Below, in pieces: positions 12,411-48,558 of a stretch of 64,000 nucleotides of DNA. The DNA is taken from NCBI RefSeq assembly GCF_011386835.1, contig NC_088798.1, positions 5,952,001 through 6,016,000 on the forward strand, in the 5' to 3' direction. The notes beneath the pieces are model-generated. The model was given only the letters and a program-made list of their open reading frames with translations, did not search any database and was not told the DNA's origin. The stretch's first letter is position 1, and every line of letters begins with the position of its first letter. This DNA is from Chrysemys picta bellii (Eukaryota; Chordata; Testudines; Emydidae). Position numbers and translations under genes: made by a program.

Positions 12411-12699
12411 ACTACACCTCTTAATGTCCCAGACCTAACATTTCCAGGACCACCATATGGGACTAAGAACAATTGGAAAAGGAAAAAGTCCACAGGTCAT
12501 ACAAGGGAATGTGCAGATCATTGGACACATGGGGCATGAATGTATGGTGGGTAAAGCAAAATGGCCAAAACATTGTTTATCCCATTGGGTCATTTTCAGT
12601 TCATACGTTATACGTTTCTTGGATGATGGATAAACATCTTCCCCATAAAAAGACAAAAAAGAGGGGAACATAAGCCTGGCTGGAGCCCTAAGCATAAGT

Positions 12700-13180
12700 A
12701 ACAGTAGAAACCAAAGGCTGTGAATCAGAGTAGGCCGGGCCTTGGCAAAATAGCAATGCACCAGGTGTCAGCTCACCATATAAGCACATTCCTGACCAGA
12801 GAGGATAGTATAAAAACACATGGATCTCTCAAGTAACTATGTAAACCCATTCCTAAGAGATGGTAGAGGAACACACCGACCCCTCATAAGATAAGGATGG
12901 GGTGACAGGATAAGGGATGAGGAAGTTTTATTCAAACTAGCAGATATAAGTTGTAGGGTGGTAACTAACAACGTCTGGAGTTTAATACGGAACTTGTTTG
13001 TATCACTGTATGAAAGGAGATGTCACAGGAGATGCATCTTTGCGCTTGCTGAGGGGTCAGCGTCCGGGTGTGCTGTACCATTGGTGCTAGTACCGTGCTT
13101 TGTTGACAATAAACCTGACTCAGCTCCTTCACCACCGAACTGAGCCTGTGATCTTCCTTTATGAACAACATCGAGGTCTG
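12700..13180 (+). mobile_element. Possible LTR fragment
   Basis: A TATA-like AGTATAAAAAC near 12808 and a polyadenylation signal in TTGACAATAAACCTGAC near 13103 suggest U3-R-U5 organisation on +. Termini and target duplication were not found. Confidence 0.3.
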
Positions 13181-13823
13181 CCGAATCAGCCAGCTGCGCT
13201 CCCCGCTAGTGCAGCTGACATCGGCGCTCTGGAAACAGCAGCACCTAGCGGTCTTCACTACTCTCCGCAGCACTAAGAACAGGTGTAACTGAGTGCCTAG
13301 GGAGCGATGTTTCCAGGGGTACAGCTAGCTGCAGTTATAATTTCCTTACCTTGTGTTTTATGATTTCCCCCTCATTTCCAATAATTTGCAATAAAATCTG
13401 AAAATCTTCTTTGATGTGTGTGGAAGTGACTTAGGCCTTGGGTACTGGTAAGTGGGTCAGTCGCTCTTCGGAGAGAGATTTGAATTCTGATCTCCAGGAG
13501 GCAGAGCCAGGAGAAGGTGACTCCTTGAGTAAAATCCCTGGCACTGAAGAAAATGTTCTCTCCCTCCCCCAGGAGTGGCACAGAAAGGCTGTCCAAGGCC
13601 TCATGGGTGAAATGGAACTGGCACCTAGGGGTGAGGAGCCTGGGACAGCTGATAGTCTCACATTACCACCAGGAAGCCATACAGTGCTACTCCCAAGGAG
13701 CACGGTGGAGATAAGGCGCTGCAGGAAGTTCTCCCCAAAGGGGCCGGAGCGACAGCACCCTGTGGCCTTCTGCTCGGTCCATGCTCAATATTTGATCCTG
13801 GAGAGTGGCCCGGGAAGTTGTCT

Positions 13824-14199
13824 GGGCACTAGTCTGGCCTAGTGATCCCAGCTGGGTGGTGTCCACAAGTCAAGGACAGTCACAAGATAGTAACCAGCGA
13901 GCAGGGATCAGCGTAATCACTAGAGCCTGGATCAACACAGACTTCTGACCTGCTGTGACTCCAGAACTCACTGTGCTTACTGTTCTCCAGTCTCTGACCC
14001 CAGCTTGACTCTGACTGTTGCCTCCCGATTCCAGCCTGGTTACTATCTCTGGTCTCCAACCCCAACCTGACTTTGACCCTGACTCTTGCCTATTGGTCCA
14101 GGCTCCTTGGTCTGATCCCTGCCTGCTGGTTACTATCTTGTGGCCGTCCTTGACTTGTGGACACCACCCAGCCGTGATCACGAGACCAGACTAGTGCCC
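13824..14199. repeat. Long inverted-repeat element, arms about 88 bp
   Basis: The left arm 13824-13912 (GGGCACTAGTCTGGCC...AGCAGGGATCAG) is complementary with a few mismatches to 14112-14199. The 200-bp centre holds degenerate 'gactctgac'-like repeats. It looks like a non-autonomous inverted-repeat transposon; the CACTAG start recalls CACTA elements, but no target duplication was seen. Confidence 0.65.
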
Positions 14200-14322
14200 T
14201 AGTTTCTTACAGTGTGTGTGAGAGTCAATCAACCTGGAAGGAACCAGGTGCAATGACAATCCATGACAGATACCTATATCCTGTCTTTTCACTAGCATTT
14301 TATTCCTTCTCTTGCTTTTCAG

Positions 14323-14387
14323 GCTCCTTAGCTGCAATACGTATTTATTCTCTTCATAAGAACTGCAGAGAGTGGGAAGACCCAGAG
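14323..14387 (+). pseudogene. CYP4 relic: intact-looking exon 10
   Basis: 65 nt, the same length and phase as gene A exon 10, between GCTTTTCAG and GTACGG. It encodes GSLAAIRIYSLH...EWEDPE, recognisably CYP4B-like (GSL, IY.LH.N, W.DPE). The reading frame and both splice signals are intact, but no normal neighbouring exons were found, so it is treated as a relic exon. Confidence 0.75.
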
Positions 14388-14604
14388 GTACGGTACTTAT
14401 TTAGTCCTTCTGATAAGCTGCTTAATATAAACTAGGATATTAAACAGCTGAAAAAGGCTTCCCACTACAGATAGGCCTTTCCCCTTGGAAAAATGGAGGA
14501 TTCCATACGTTTCAAAGATACTGTTCTATGATTCTGCTGACTTTTGCTGTTCTCCGCTGTTTAAAAACCTGTCTGGGGAGCAGCGCCGTTCAATTCCCTC
14601 TCCA

Positions 14605-14690
14605 TGAAGAAGGGGCATCAGGATGTCTGGGTTGTATTCCTAGATCAGGCATTGATTCACTGGGCAACTCCTGGGCAAGTCACTAGAGAC
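14605..14690 (+). mobile_element. MIR-like SINE fragment
   Basis: 'atgtctgggttgtattccta' and 'gggcaagtcac' match the CORE region of MIR SINEs. Short and old. Confidence 0.45.
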
Positions 14691-15185
14691 CCCTCTTCTT
14701 TAGTTTGCCCTAGTGCAAAATTGGTCCAGTGACACCATAGCAAAGGTGTCAGAAGAAGGGAGGGTGGGGGGGAAGAATGATTGAGAAAAAAAGCAGAAGA
14801 GAGAGATGGGTGGAGTAATGAAAGAAATAGAGCAAGACAAGGTGCTATCTGGAATGAATAAGAGGGCAATGGTATCTCTCTATAACTCCATGACCAATAC
14901 AAATATTTAGATCAAACCCCTTTGCCCCCCCCCCCAGTGCCATTTTACAAAACATCATCCTGGGGAACTGGAGGGAGAAAGAGAATTGCCCGTGGAGTGC
15001 ATCATCACACAGTGAGGCTATCAGTAGATTCTTAGACCATCAGGCAGAACAGACCATTCTAAACGTCTAGTCTGACTTCAGGCAATGCTGGATCACCTGT
15101 CCAATCAGAACCATCCTTACTAAGGAAAGTGGCGGGGTCCAGAAGCTTATTCTCGCTCAAAGCCGGCACACAGGAAGTAAAAAGT

Positions 15186-15475
15186 GTGGTCTTGTGATGA
15201 AGCCACTGGCCTGAGATTCAGGAAACCTGGGTGTAATTCCCAGCTCTTCCCCATGGTTCTTATGAAACCTTCAGGAAATCACTTAATCTCTCAGTGTCTC
15301 AGCTTCCTCTCAGCAAGCTGGATATATAGCACTGCCTTCCCCCAGTCTTTGTTTGTCTTGTCTGTTTAGACTGGAAGCTTTCCAGGGCAGGGACTGTCAC
15401 TTACTTTGTGTACAGTGGCTAACACAATGGGGTTGTTGCAAGTGCGGCCAGAATACAAAGAAATAATAGTAAGAA
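15186..15475 (+). mobile_element. MIR-like SINE with tail
   Basis: 'ccactggcctgagattcagg', 'aatcacttaatctctcagtg' and 'tttccagggcagggactgtc' are the classic MIR-type order seen throughout amniotes. Confidence 0.65.
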
Positions 15476-15684
15476 AAGTCTTCAGGAAAACTCTCTCCTC
15501 TATGCCCTGCTCTCACTGCTGAGTCTGATTGGTGGCTTTACAACTCTATAACCCCAGTTATACAGCCAGCAGGCAGCAGTTTACTAAACCACAAGAAGAT
15601 TAGAGTGAGTTGTGAAACCAAACGATCACTTTATAGCAAAATGCTCCTTTTAGTTTACAATGGAACTGACTGTTTTTGTTTCAG

Positions 15685-15760
15685 GCGCTTGACCCATTGA
15701 GGATTTTCTCCACAGAGCCCACCCCTCAGACATTCTCATGCCTTCCGACCTTTGGCATCT
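15685..15760 (+). pseudogene. CYP4 relic: degenerate exon 11
   Basis: After a TGTTTCAG acceptor the frame reads ALDPLRIFSTE, matching VFDPLRFS plus one inserted codon. The continuation RHSHAFRPLAS, in a shifted frame, matches the '...[10 protein letters not shown]' heme-loop approach. The 3' border is uncertain (possible GTGAC donor). It lies 1.3 kb after the exon 10 relic, the same order and spacing scale as gene A. No exon 12 was found beyond it. Confidence 0.65.
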
Positions 15761-15769
15761 GTGACTTAA

Positions 15770-16660
15770 AAAGAGAGGAAAGAATCCCTATAAAATCAGT
15801 CTTCCCTGCACTTTGATGAATAGGATTTGGAATGATTCTTTCCCATTTGATGTGGCTTAGTGGAAACTGGGTGCAGCGACTGTATTTTGGTGTTTTGTGA
15901 ACATGGGTATATAATTCTGTGACAGATGGCTGGGCAACAGCAGCTCTATCAGCACTCTGATCACTGGATCACCAAGTAAATCACTCCAAGTAAATCTGAG
16001 GGGCCAAACTGAGCCTAATTGATAGATTAGGGATGGGTGGGAGAGAGCTACAAGGCTAATCAAGCCGAAAGTAGAAAGGCAGTGGAAGGAAGTTCTCAGA
16101 GGGGAAGAGAAACTGGCAGGTTTTTCAGAGTCAGAGCCAGGACCAGGAGAGCTTTCTTGGGTGGACAATACCTTCTTTCTCCCCCCTCCTTGGCTGAGTG
16201 AGCTAAGGAGCGTACGGTATTGTAAACACAGAGCTGCATGAGATTTTAAGGCTGGTGGGAAGAACTCTGTAAATACGTTGCACAAGCTGTTTGACCAGAA
16301 GAAGGTCTCCGAGCGGTTTGTGGCTAGACAAGGAACAGGAATAAGGTGATTCCCCATCACAAACACTCTTTCACTCCATCCTGATTGGCAGTGGAAGTGT
16401 GATGGTTGATAGATCCTTGACTGAGGAGGCTTTGCGGAACCATAAGCAGCCCTAGTTGTGCCCACCACTATTTGTAATTGTGATGGATTGTGCCAGGAGT
16501 GACAGAAGACACTCACTTGACCTTTGGCCTCATGAGAGTGCAATGTTAACTAATAATACACTCCTTTGTAGGGGCTTATCATGGCAGTTAACAAAGAAGA
16601 GGAGGGAAACCTCAGCTCGCCTGCTGCCTTTATACTCAAGCCATGCACAGTATATTATTA
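15770..16660. other. No recognised feature
   Basis: Searched by eye for exon 12 of the CYP4 relic (NCIGQQF motif) without success. The 228-codon minus-strand frame 15857-16543 shows no domain. Confidence 0.4.
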
Positions 16661-16663
16661 CTC

Positions 16664-17525
16664 ATAGATTCATAGATTCTAGGACTGGAAGGGACCTCGA
16701 GAGGTCATCGAGTCCAGTCCCCTGCCCGCATGACCATTTCTCCAATTTGTTCAGATCGTTTTGAATTATGACCCTATCCTCCAAAGCAGTTGCAATCCCT
16801 CCCAGTTTGGTATCATCTGCAAACTTAATAAGCGTACTTTCTATGCTAATATCTAAATCGTTGATGAAGATATTGAACAGAGCCAGTCCCAAAACAGACC
16901 CCTGCAGAACCCCACTTGTTATACCTTTCCAGCAGGATTGGGAACCATTAATAACTACTCTCTGAGTACAGTTATCCAGCCAGTTATGCACCCACCTTAT
17001 AGTAGCCCCATCTAAGTTGTATTTGCCTAGTTTATTGATAAGAATATTATGCGAGACCGTATCAGATGCCTTACTAAAGTCTAGGTATACCACATCCACC
17101 GCTTCTCCCTTATCCACAAGACTCATTATCCTATCAAAGAAAGCTATCAGATTGGTTTGACATGATTTGTTCTTTACAACTCCATGCTGGCTGTTCCCTA
17201 TCACCTTACCACCTTTCAAGTGTTTGCAGATGATTTCCTTAATTACTTGCTCCATTATCTTCCCTGGCACAGAAGTTAAACTAACTGGTCTGTCATTTCC
17301 AGGGTTGTTTTTATTTCCCTTTTTATGGATGGGCACTATATTTGCCCTTTTCCAGTCTTCTGGAATCTCTCCTGTCTCCCATGATTTTCCAAAGATAATA
17401 GCTAGAGGCTCAGATACCTCCATTAGCTCCTTGAGTATTCTAGGATGCATTTCATCAGGCCCGGGTGACTTGCAGGCATCTAACTTTTCTAAGTGATTTT
17501 TAACTGTTCTTTTTTTATTTTATCT
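16664..17525 (-). mobile_element. CR1 LINE with internal deletion
   Basis: The 3' tail (16664-16730) joins directly to the reverse transcriptase region, so the 3' part of the ORF is missing. The minus frame 16662-17450 encodes '[16 protein letters not shown]', '[13 protein letters not shown]' and '[11 protein letters not shown]'. It keeps FADD but has substitutions and is truncated at both ends. Confidence 0.88.
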
Positions 17526-18130
17526 TCCAAACCTACCCCCTTCCCATTAGCATTACTATTACTTTCCTACTGGGCCCAAACTTGAGGTCTTTATGAATAA
17601 AAATTACCTGTAACCTGAGTTTCTTTGTGATGTTGTTGCATGTCATGGTTATGGGTAATGCACCAACCTTCCAAACAGTGCTCATCAGAGCACCCATACA
17701 CACACACCCCACCACCCTTCCCCTCAGGGTCTTAGACTGTTCTGAGGGTGAGGCTATATAAGGGAGACCTGCACCCTCTATCCTTCCACCACAAACCCAG
17801 AGAAACCACAGCAGGACACCGAGAAAGAGAAGAAGGTGGATGGGAAGTAGGAATCTGTAGAGTCATCTCAAAGAACTTACAAGCAATTAACCCTCATTTC
17901 TTCTTCAAGGGCTCAGCATATTTGCACTTATGGGTAGTTTGTCAAGCAGCGCTGAAGACGCAGGAGAGGGAAGCGGAATCCTAATTAACTAATGATTGGA
18001 GCACTGCTCTACCAAGTCTAGCATCCACTCTCAAAGGCAGAACCAAAGCACAACGTTTAGTAAAGGTATGAGCAGCCTTACAGATTTTCTCTGATAGCAA
18101 CTTGTTTAAGGCAAGCAAAACAGGCCACCA
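17526..18130. other. No recognised feature
   Basis: Contains 'ctatataagggagacctgca' (17754) which could be an old LTR TATA region, but no borders or genes could be assigned. Confidence 0.3.
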
Positions 18131-18159
18131 CTGGCTTAGTAACATTAGACGTTTTTCTA

Positions 18160-18440
18160 CAAATAACTGTGACAAAATGGGGCTGATGGGGGGATGAGAG
18201 CTCAAGACCTGCTGCAGGCGTGGAGGGTGGGGGTCCATCACCCACCACCATGGTGGCTGACAGCTCTGGGGTCCCCCCCATCCCCGTGGCAGCTGAGAGC
18301 TGCGGGTGCCCCCTGCCACACACAGTTGCTGAGATCTCTCGGGACCCTGCCAGCTGACAGCTCCAGTTCCACCGGGGCGGAAGTGGAAAATGTCACAGAG
18401 GTCTCTGTGACTTCCGTAACCGCTATGACATAATCTTAGC
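18160..18440. repeat. GC-rich repeat-like block
   Basis: A CAG/CTG-rich stretch with repeated 'gctgacagctc' units and a palindrome GTCACAGAGGTCTCTGTGAC near 18394. Probably a MITE interior; class unknown. Confidence 0.35.
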
Positions 18441-19055
18441 TTTAATTATTAGCATAAGAAACAACCTAGATGATTACCTAAAGCCCTTTGTTCTATTTAA
18501 ATAATATGCTAAAACCTTTCTAACATCTCAGGTATGTGACACAGATTCCCTTTTATTAGTATGCAGTCTGGGGGAAAATACCAGTAAATTTAATCTGACA
18601 TGAAACTCAGATACTATTTTTGGTTAAAAACCTGGGATTAGGACTAAGATCCACTTTGACTTTGTGAAGGCTTATCGGCTATCAAAGCAAGCAATTCATT
18701 TACCCTTCTGGCTGATGGTTATAGCAATAATAAACAGTTTTGATAGATAAATAAAACAAAGACCACTGTGCTAAGGGTTCAAATTGTGGCTTCATACGCA
18801 CTGATAAGATTAATTTAAGGTCCCTTTGTGGAAGCAGATCCCTCAAAGGGAGATACATGTTATACAACTTTATACATGTCATAAACCTTTAACTGTACAC
18901 AAATAATGACCTTTGTGCTAAGCTGAGAAAGCTGCTCAGTAAACTCTTGGGAGAGGAAATAGATAACCCTTCAAACGTTCAGTACACTAAATACTCTAAA
19001 ACACAAGGAATAGAAGCTCTAACTGTTGAATGAGATCTTCCCCACATCCAAGAAA

Positions 19056-20545
19056 TAGAATCATAGAATCATAGAATATCAGGGTTGAAAGGGACCTCAG
19101 GAGGTCATCTAGTCCAACCCCCTGCTCAAAGCAGGACCAATTCCCAACTAAATCATCCCAGCCAGGGCTTTGTCAAGCCTGATCTTAAAAACCTCTAAGG
19201 AAGGAGATTCCACCACCTCCCTAGGGAACCCATTCCAGTGCTTCACCACCCTCCTAATGAAAAAGTTTTTCCTAATATCCAACCTAAACCTCCACCACTG
19301 CAACTTGAGACCATTACTCCTTGTTCTATCATCTGCTACCACTGAGAACAGTCTAGATCCACCCTTTTTGGAACCCCCTTTCAGGTAGTTGAAAGCAGCT
19401 ATCAAATCCCCCCTCATTCTTCTCTTCTGCAGACTAAACAATCCCAGTTCCCTCAGCCTCTCCTCATAAGTAATGTGCTCCAGTCCCCTAATCATTTTTT
19501 TTGCCCTCTGCTGGACTCTTTCCAATTTCCCCACATCCTTCTTGTAGTGTGGGGCCCAAAACTGGACACAGTACTCTGGATGAGACCTCACCAATGTCGA
19601 ATAGAGGGGAACGATCACGTCCCTCGATCTGCTGGCAATGTCCCTACTTATACAGCCCAACATATCATTAGCCTTCTTGGCAACAAGGGCACACTGTTGA
19701 CTCATATCCAGCTTCTCGTCCCCTGTAACCCCTAGGTCCTTTTCTGCAGAACTGCTTCCTAGCCATTCGGTCCCTAGTCTGTAACAGTGAATGGGATTCT
19801 TCCATCCTAAGTGCAGGACTCTGCACTTGTCCCTGTTGAACCTCATCAGATTTCTTTTGGCCCAATCCTCTAATTTGTCTAGGTCCCTCTGTATCCTATC
19901 CCTACCCTCCAGTGTATTTACCACTCCTCCCAGTTTAGTGTCATCTGCAAACTTGCTGAGGGTGCAGTCCACGCCATCCTCCAGATCATTAATGAAGATA
20001 TTGAACAAAACTGGCCCCAGGACCGACCCTTGGGGCACTCCGCTTGAAACCGGCTGCCAACTAGACATGGAACCATTGATCACTACCCGTTGAGCCCGAC
20101 AATCTAGCCAGCTTTCTATCCACCTTACAGTCCATTCATCCAGCCCATACTTCTTTAACTTGCTGGCAAGAATACTGTGGGAGACCGTATCAAAAGCTTT
20201 GCTAAAGTCAAGGAATAACACATCCACTGCTTTCCCCTCATCCACAGACCCATCCACAGTTATCTCCTCATAGAAGGCAATTAGATTAGTCAGGCATGAC
20301 TTGCCCTTGGTGAATCCATGCTGACTGTTCCTGATCACTTTCCTCTCCTCTAAGTGCTTCAGAATTGATTCCTTGAGGACCTGCTCCATGATTTTTCCAG
20401 GGACTGAGGTGAGGCTGACTGGCCTGTAGTTCCCCAGATCCTTCTTCTTCCCTTTTTTAAAGATGGGCACTACATTAGCCTTTTTTCAGACATCCCCCAA
20501 TTGCCATGAGTTTTCAAAGATAATGGCCAATGGCTCTGCAATCAC
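19056..20545 (-). mobile_element. CR1 LINE, young-looking, 5'-truncated
   Basis: The 3' end has the repeated 'agaatcatagaatcatag' tail and 'gggacctcaggaggtcatct'. The body holds a continuous 440-codon frame. The 5' truncation lies near 20545; the frame breaks just upstream of 20470, at a stop in 'gatgtctgaaaaaagg'. Confidence 0.93.
19148..20470 (-). CDS. CR1 reverse transcriptase, C-terminal 440 codons
   Basis: Copies CR1 RNA into DNA at a nicked target in its full-length form. Visible RT blocks: [12 protein letters not shown] at 15-26, LDFSKAFD at 87-94 (catalytic Asp88), [11 protein letters not shown] at 143-153 and FADD at 174-177 (catalytic pair). The C-terminal region follows uninterrupted to a natural stop. 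The endonuclease and N-terminal RT are absent, so the product could not mobilise itself. It is not a host gene. Confidence 0.85.
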   Translation of the reverse strand: MPIFKKGKKKDLGNYRPVSLTSVPGKIMEQVLKESILKHLEERKVIRNSQHGFTKGKSCLTNLIAFYEEITVDGSVDEGKAVDVLFLDFSKAFDTVSHSILASKLKKYGLDEWTVRWIESWLDCRAQRVVINGSMSSWQPVSSGVPQGSVLGPVLFNIFINDLEDGVDCTLSKFADDTKLGGVVNTLEGRDRIQRDLDKLEDWAKRNLMRFNRDKCRVLHLGWKNPIHCYRLGTEWLGSSSAEKDLGVTGDEKLDMSQQCALVAKKANDMLGCISRDIASRSRDVIVPLYSTLVRSHPEYCVQFWAPHYKKDVGKLERVQQRAKKMIRGLEHITYEERLRELGLFSLQKRRMRGDLIAAFNYLKGGSKKGGSRLFSVVADDRTRSNGLKLQWWRFRLDIRKNFFIRRVVKHWNGFPREVVESPSLEVFKIRLDKALAGMI

Positions 20546-21599
20546 ATCCAATCTAGTCCATTTCAAACAATGAGGCTGGGTCAACTCATCCTGTTCTAAG
20601 CAGGCATAGACAACCTGGTAGTTATAAACAATGGGGGTGGCCAAAAATACTTCAGTTCTGCTCCTCCCACTCCTGGACCTCCCAGAAAAGTCCCATCCAG
20701 CTATGGGTGGAGCAGGTGGCATGGAACAGTTCATGCCAGGTTTGCTGTACCCAGGGACTCGTGTGTCAGAGCCAACATGTTGGTAGAGGTGTCTGTGCCC
20801 TTTGTACCACCAGACAAACACAAAGCGGCCAGGCACTGGCTCTCAGGATGCCCGGTCATTTGCAAGAGGTCCATAGACTCTCCCAGGATCTAGCCTTTTG
20901 TAAAACAGGAGGACACACTGTGTCTAGGTTTCAATGAATTCAAACACAAACACTCACCTCTTCTTGAAGGTTAAGTAAGTAACACCTGTAAATTTCTGCA
21001 GTTCCATTAGGCTTAAAAAACAACAAATAACAGATGGACGGGACAGCTCCCCAGCTGATATAGCTGTATTGAAGTCAATGGAGCCACTCTGATTTACATC
21101 CGTTGAGGTTCAGGCCTAGATGACCTTGGGACTCAAAAGGACAAAGAATTATAACACAACTCTTAATTGCTGGTTTGTTCTAAGCTGAGGAATGCATTGG
21201 GACCTAGAGACCTTTGAGCTACTGGACTCGTTAGATGACCATGGGCAAGTCAGTAGGTCAAGCTTTTCGAAACTGGGGGCTTGATTCTGAGATCTCTTAC
21301 AACAATGTAAGTCTGGTGTAAACTCCACTGAAGCCAATAGAGTCACACTCCTTTACCCCTGGTGAAAACGACTGGAGAATTTAGTTCTTGGTGTCTAAGG
21401 TTAGGCAACCGATTATGGTCCCAGTCTCCTTGCCCAGCCAGTTCTAGTATCCTCTCATCCCCACTCACAGTCCTGTGATGTTGTTAATATAACCTCTGAC
21501 CGTATAGATCATTGGTGCAACCGCTGTTAAATATTTGCAGCAAATATTGTACAAAGCTTCTTGAGAAAGGAATTTGCAAGTTAAGTGCCCAGTCAAGAA
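20546..21599. other. No gene; old palindromic repeat fragments
   Basis: Near 21057-21108 and 21290-21400 are 'gaagtcaatggag' and 'ggtgtaaactccactgaag' motifs of a diverged interspersed repeat. The remainder is unassigned. Confidence 0.4.
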
Positions 21600-22435
21600 A
21601 CACTTAACTGACAATAGACCTTGGAAGACTCCAATCCACATAAGAAGTCTTCCTGGGAATGTTCAAGATAGCATATGAGCAATGGCTGCCACCTGTAAAG
21701 AACTGAGTCATGCATGGACATGTGGCTTGCCCATGTGACTCCAGGCTCCATCTTGCTGCTGTGGTCTTCCACAGGGCAGAGGATATAAAAGGCCCTGGAA
21801 ACCCCTCCATTTTATCTTCAATCCTGCTTCTGGCCTCTGGACGGACTTTGCTACAAACTGAAGCTCTGAACAAAGGACTGAATGACCCGTCCCAACTGTG
21901 GATGTACTCCAGAGACTTGATCTGAACTTATAGCAGTTTTTCCCATCACTGCTACAAGCCTGAACCAAGAACTTTGTCATTACTGTATGTAATTGATTCC
22001 ATTTAAGCAATTCTAGCTCTCATCTATATCTTTTTCCTTTTACGAATAAACCTTTAGATTTTAGATTCTAAAGGATTGGCAACAGCGAGATTTGTGGGGA
22101 AGATCTGATTTGTATATTGACCTGGGTCTGGGATTTGGTCCTTTGGAATCGGGAGAACCTTTTTTCTTTACTGGGGTATTGGTTTTCATAACCATTTGTC
22201 CCCATAACAAGTGGCACTGGTGGTGATACTGGGAAACCGGAGTGTCTAAGGGAATTGTTGTATGTCTTATGGTTAGCCAGTGGGGTAAAACCAAAGTCTT
22301 CTCTGTTTGGTTTGGTTTGCCTTGGTGTGCAAAGGACCCCCAGCCTTGGGCTGTAACTGCCCTGATTTAAGCAATTTGTCCTGAATTGGCACTCTCCGTT
22401 GGGTCCCACCAGAACCAGCATCGTTACAAGTACAT
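21600..22435 (+). mobile_element. Probable solo LTR
   Basis: A TATA box in GAGGATATAAAAGGCCC (about 21780) and a polyadenylation signal in ACGAATAAACCTTTAG (about 22042) are spaced like U3-R-U5 of a vertebrate LTR element. No internal genes or second LTR are seen. Borders are approximate. Confidence 0.4.
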
Positions 22436-22670
22436 GATTCTCTTTCTTCTCCTCTTGGTTCCTTTTTCCAAACTGCTCCCCGCTCCCTAGGATCTGAGTC
22501 TTGTTCCCTGATTCTAACAGGGAGGTCGCTCCCCCACATTGCCTGCCGCCAGCGGGCAGACACCGGAATGGCAAATGTCAGCCCAAACAGTTTCAGTAAA
22601 GCAACTGAAAATGGTCTGATAATGGGAAGGGTTGGATAGCACCACCTCTGACTGAGGTTATCAGCCCCCC

Positions 22671-22735
22671 TATATTATATATATACATGTCTGTATGTGT
22701 GTGTGTATATAAATACATACAAAGGTCTCTCTCGA
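22671..22735 (+). repeat. TA/TG-rich microsatellite
   Basis: Alternating TATATA and TGTGTG tracts. It coincides with the 5' limit of the segmental duplication; the partner tract is at 50934-50965. Confidence 0.7.
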
Positions 22736-23121
22736 TATATGTAAAAATAATGACTGAAATTCACTTCCCCAGCTGGTTTAACAGGATATGAATGTACTGG
22801 TCTTCAGACCATGCTGCAAAGTCCGTCTGTTTACTCGTGTGTTGTGGGGAGGGGTTCAGGACTGGACTGCTCTCCGTTTACCTCTGGCCACCGAGCATTT
22901 CTCCTCATGCCTGTGTGATTGCTGATAGGTCGCATGACATTTACAGTTTCCATCTGGGCAGTTTGGCTCTGTAACCGGATATCTTAGAGGCAGTCCAGCT
23001 CAGGCTTTTCACTCCAGCTCCCACTGCACACAGGGATAGGTGTGTGTGTGTAGATTGTGAATTCAGTGCTTATGCAAGAGAGACAAAGGCTGACGGCACC
23101 GTGATATCTGTGCTGGACAGC

Positions 23122-48558
<25,437 letters not shown>

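Noticed and set aside
15857..16543. 228-codon minus-strand frame
   Set aside because: No domain or splice-bounded structure, and the translation looks like random sequence.
18394..18413. Palindrome GTCACAGAGGTCTCTGTGAC as a regulatory site
   Set aside because: Sits in a repeat-like GC-rich block far from any gene start; more likely part of a transposon interior.
23044..23121. N-terminal extension of gene A (and of gene B at 51191)
   Set aside because: The frame is open upstream but has no ATG; it starts at GTG in a TG repeat. The downstream ATG has a strong Kozak context and gives the normal CYP4B1 N-terminus.
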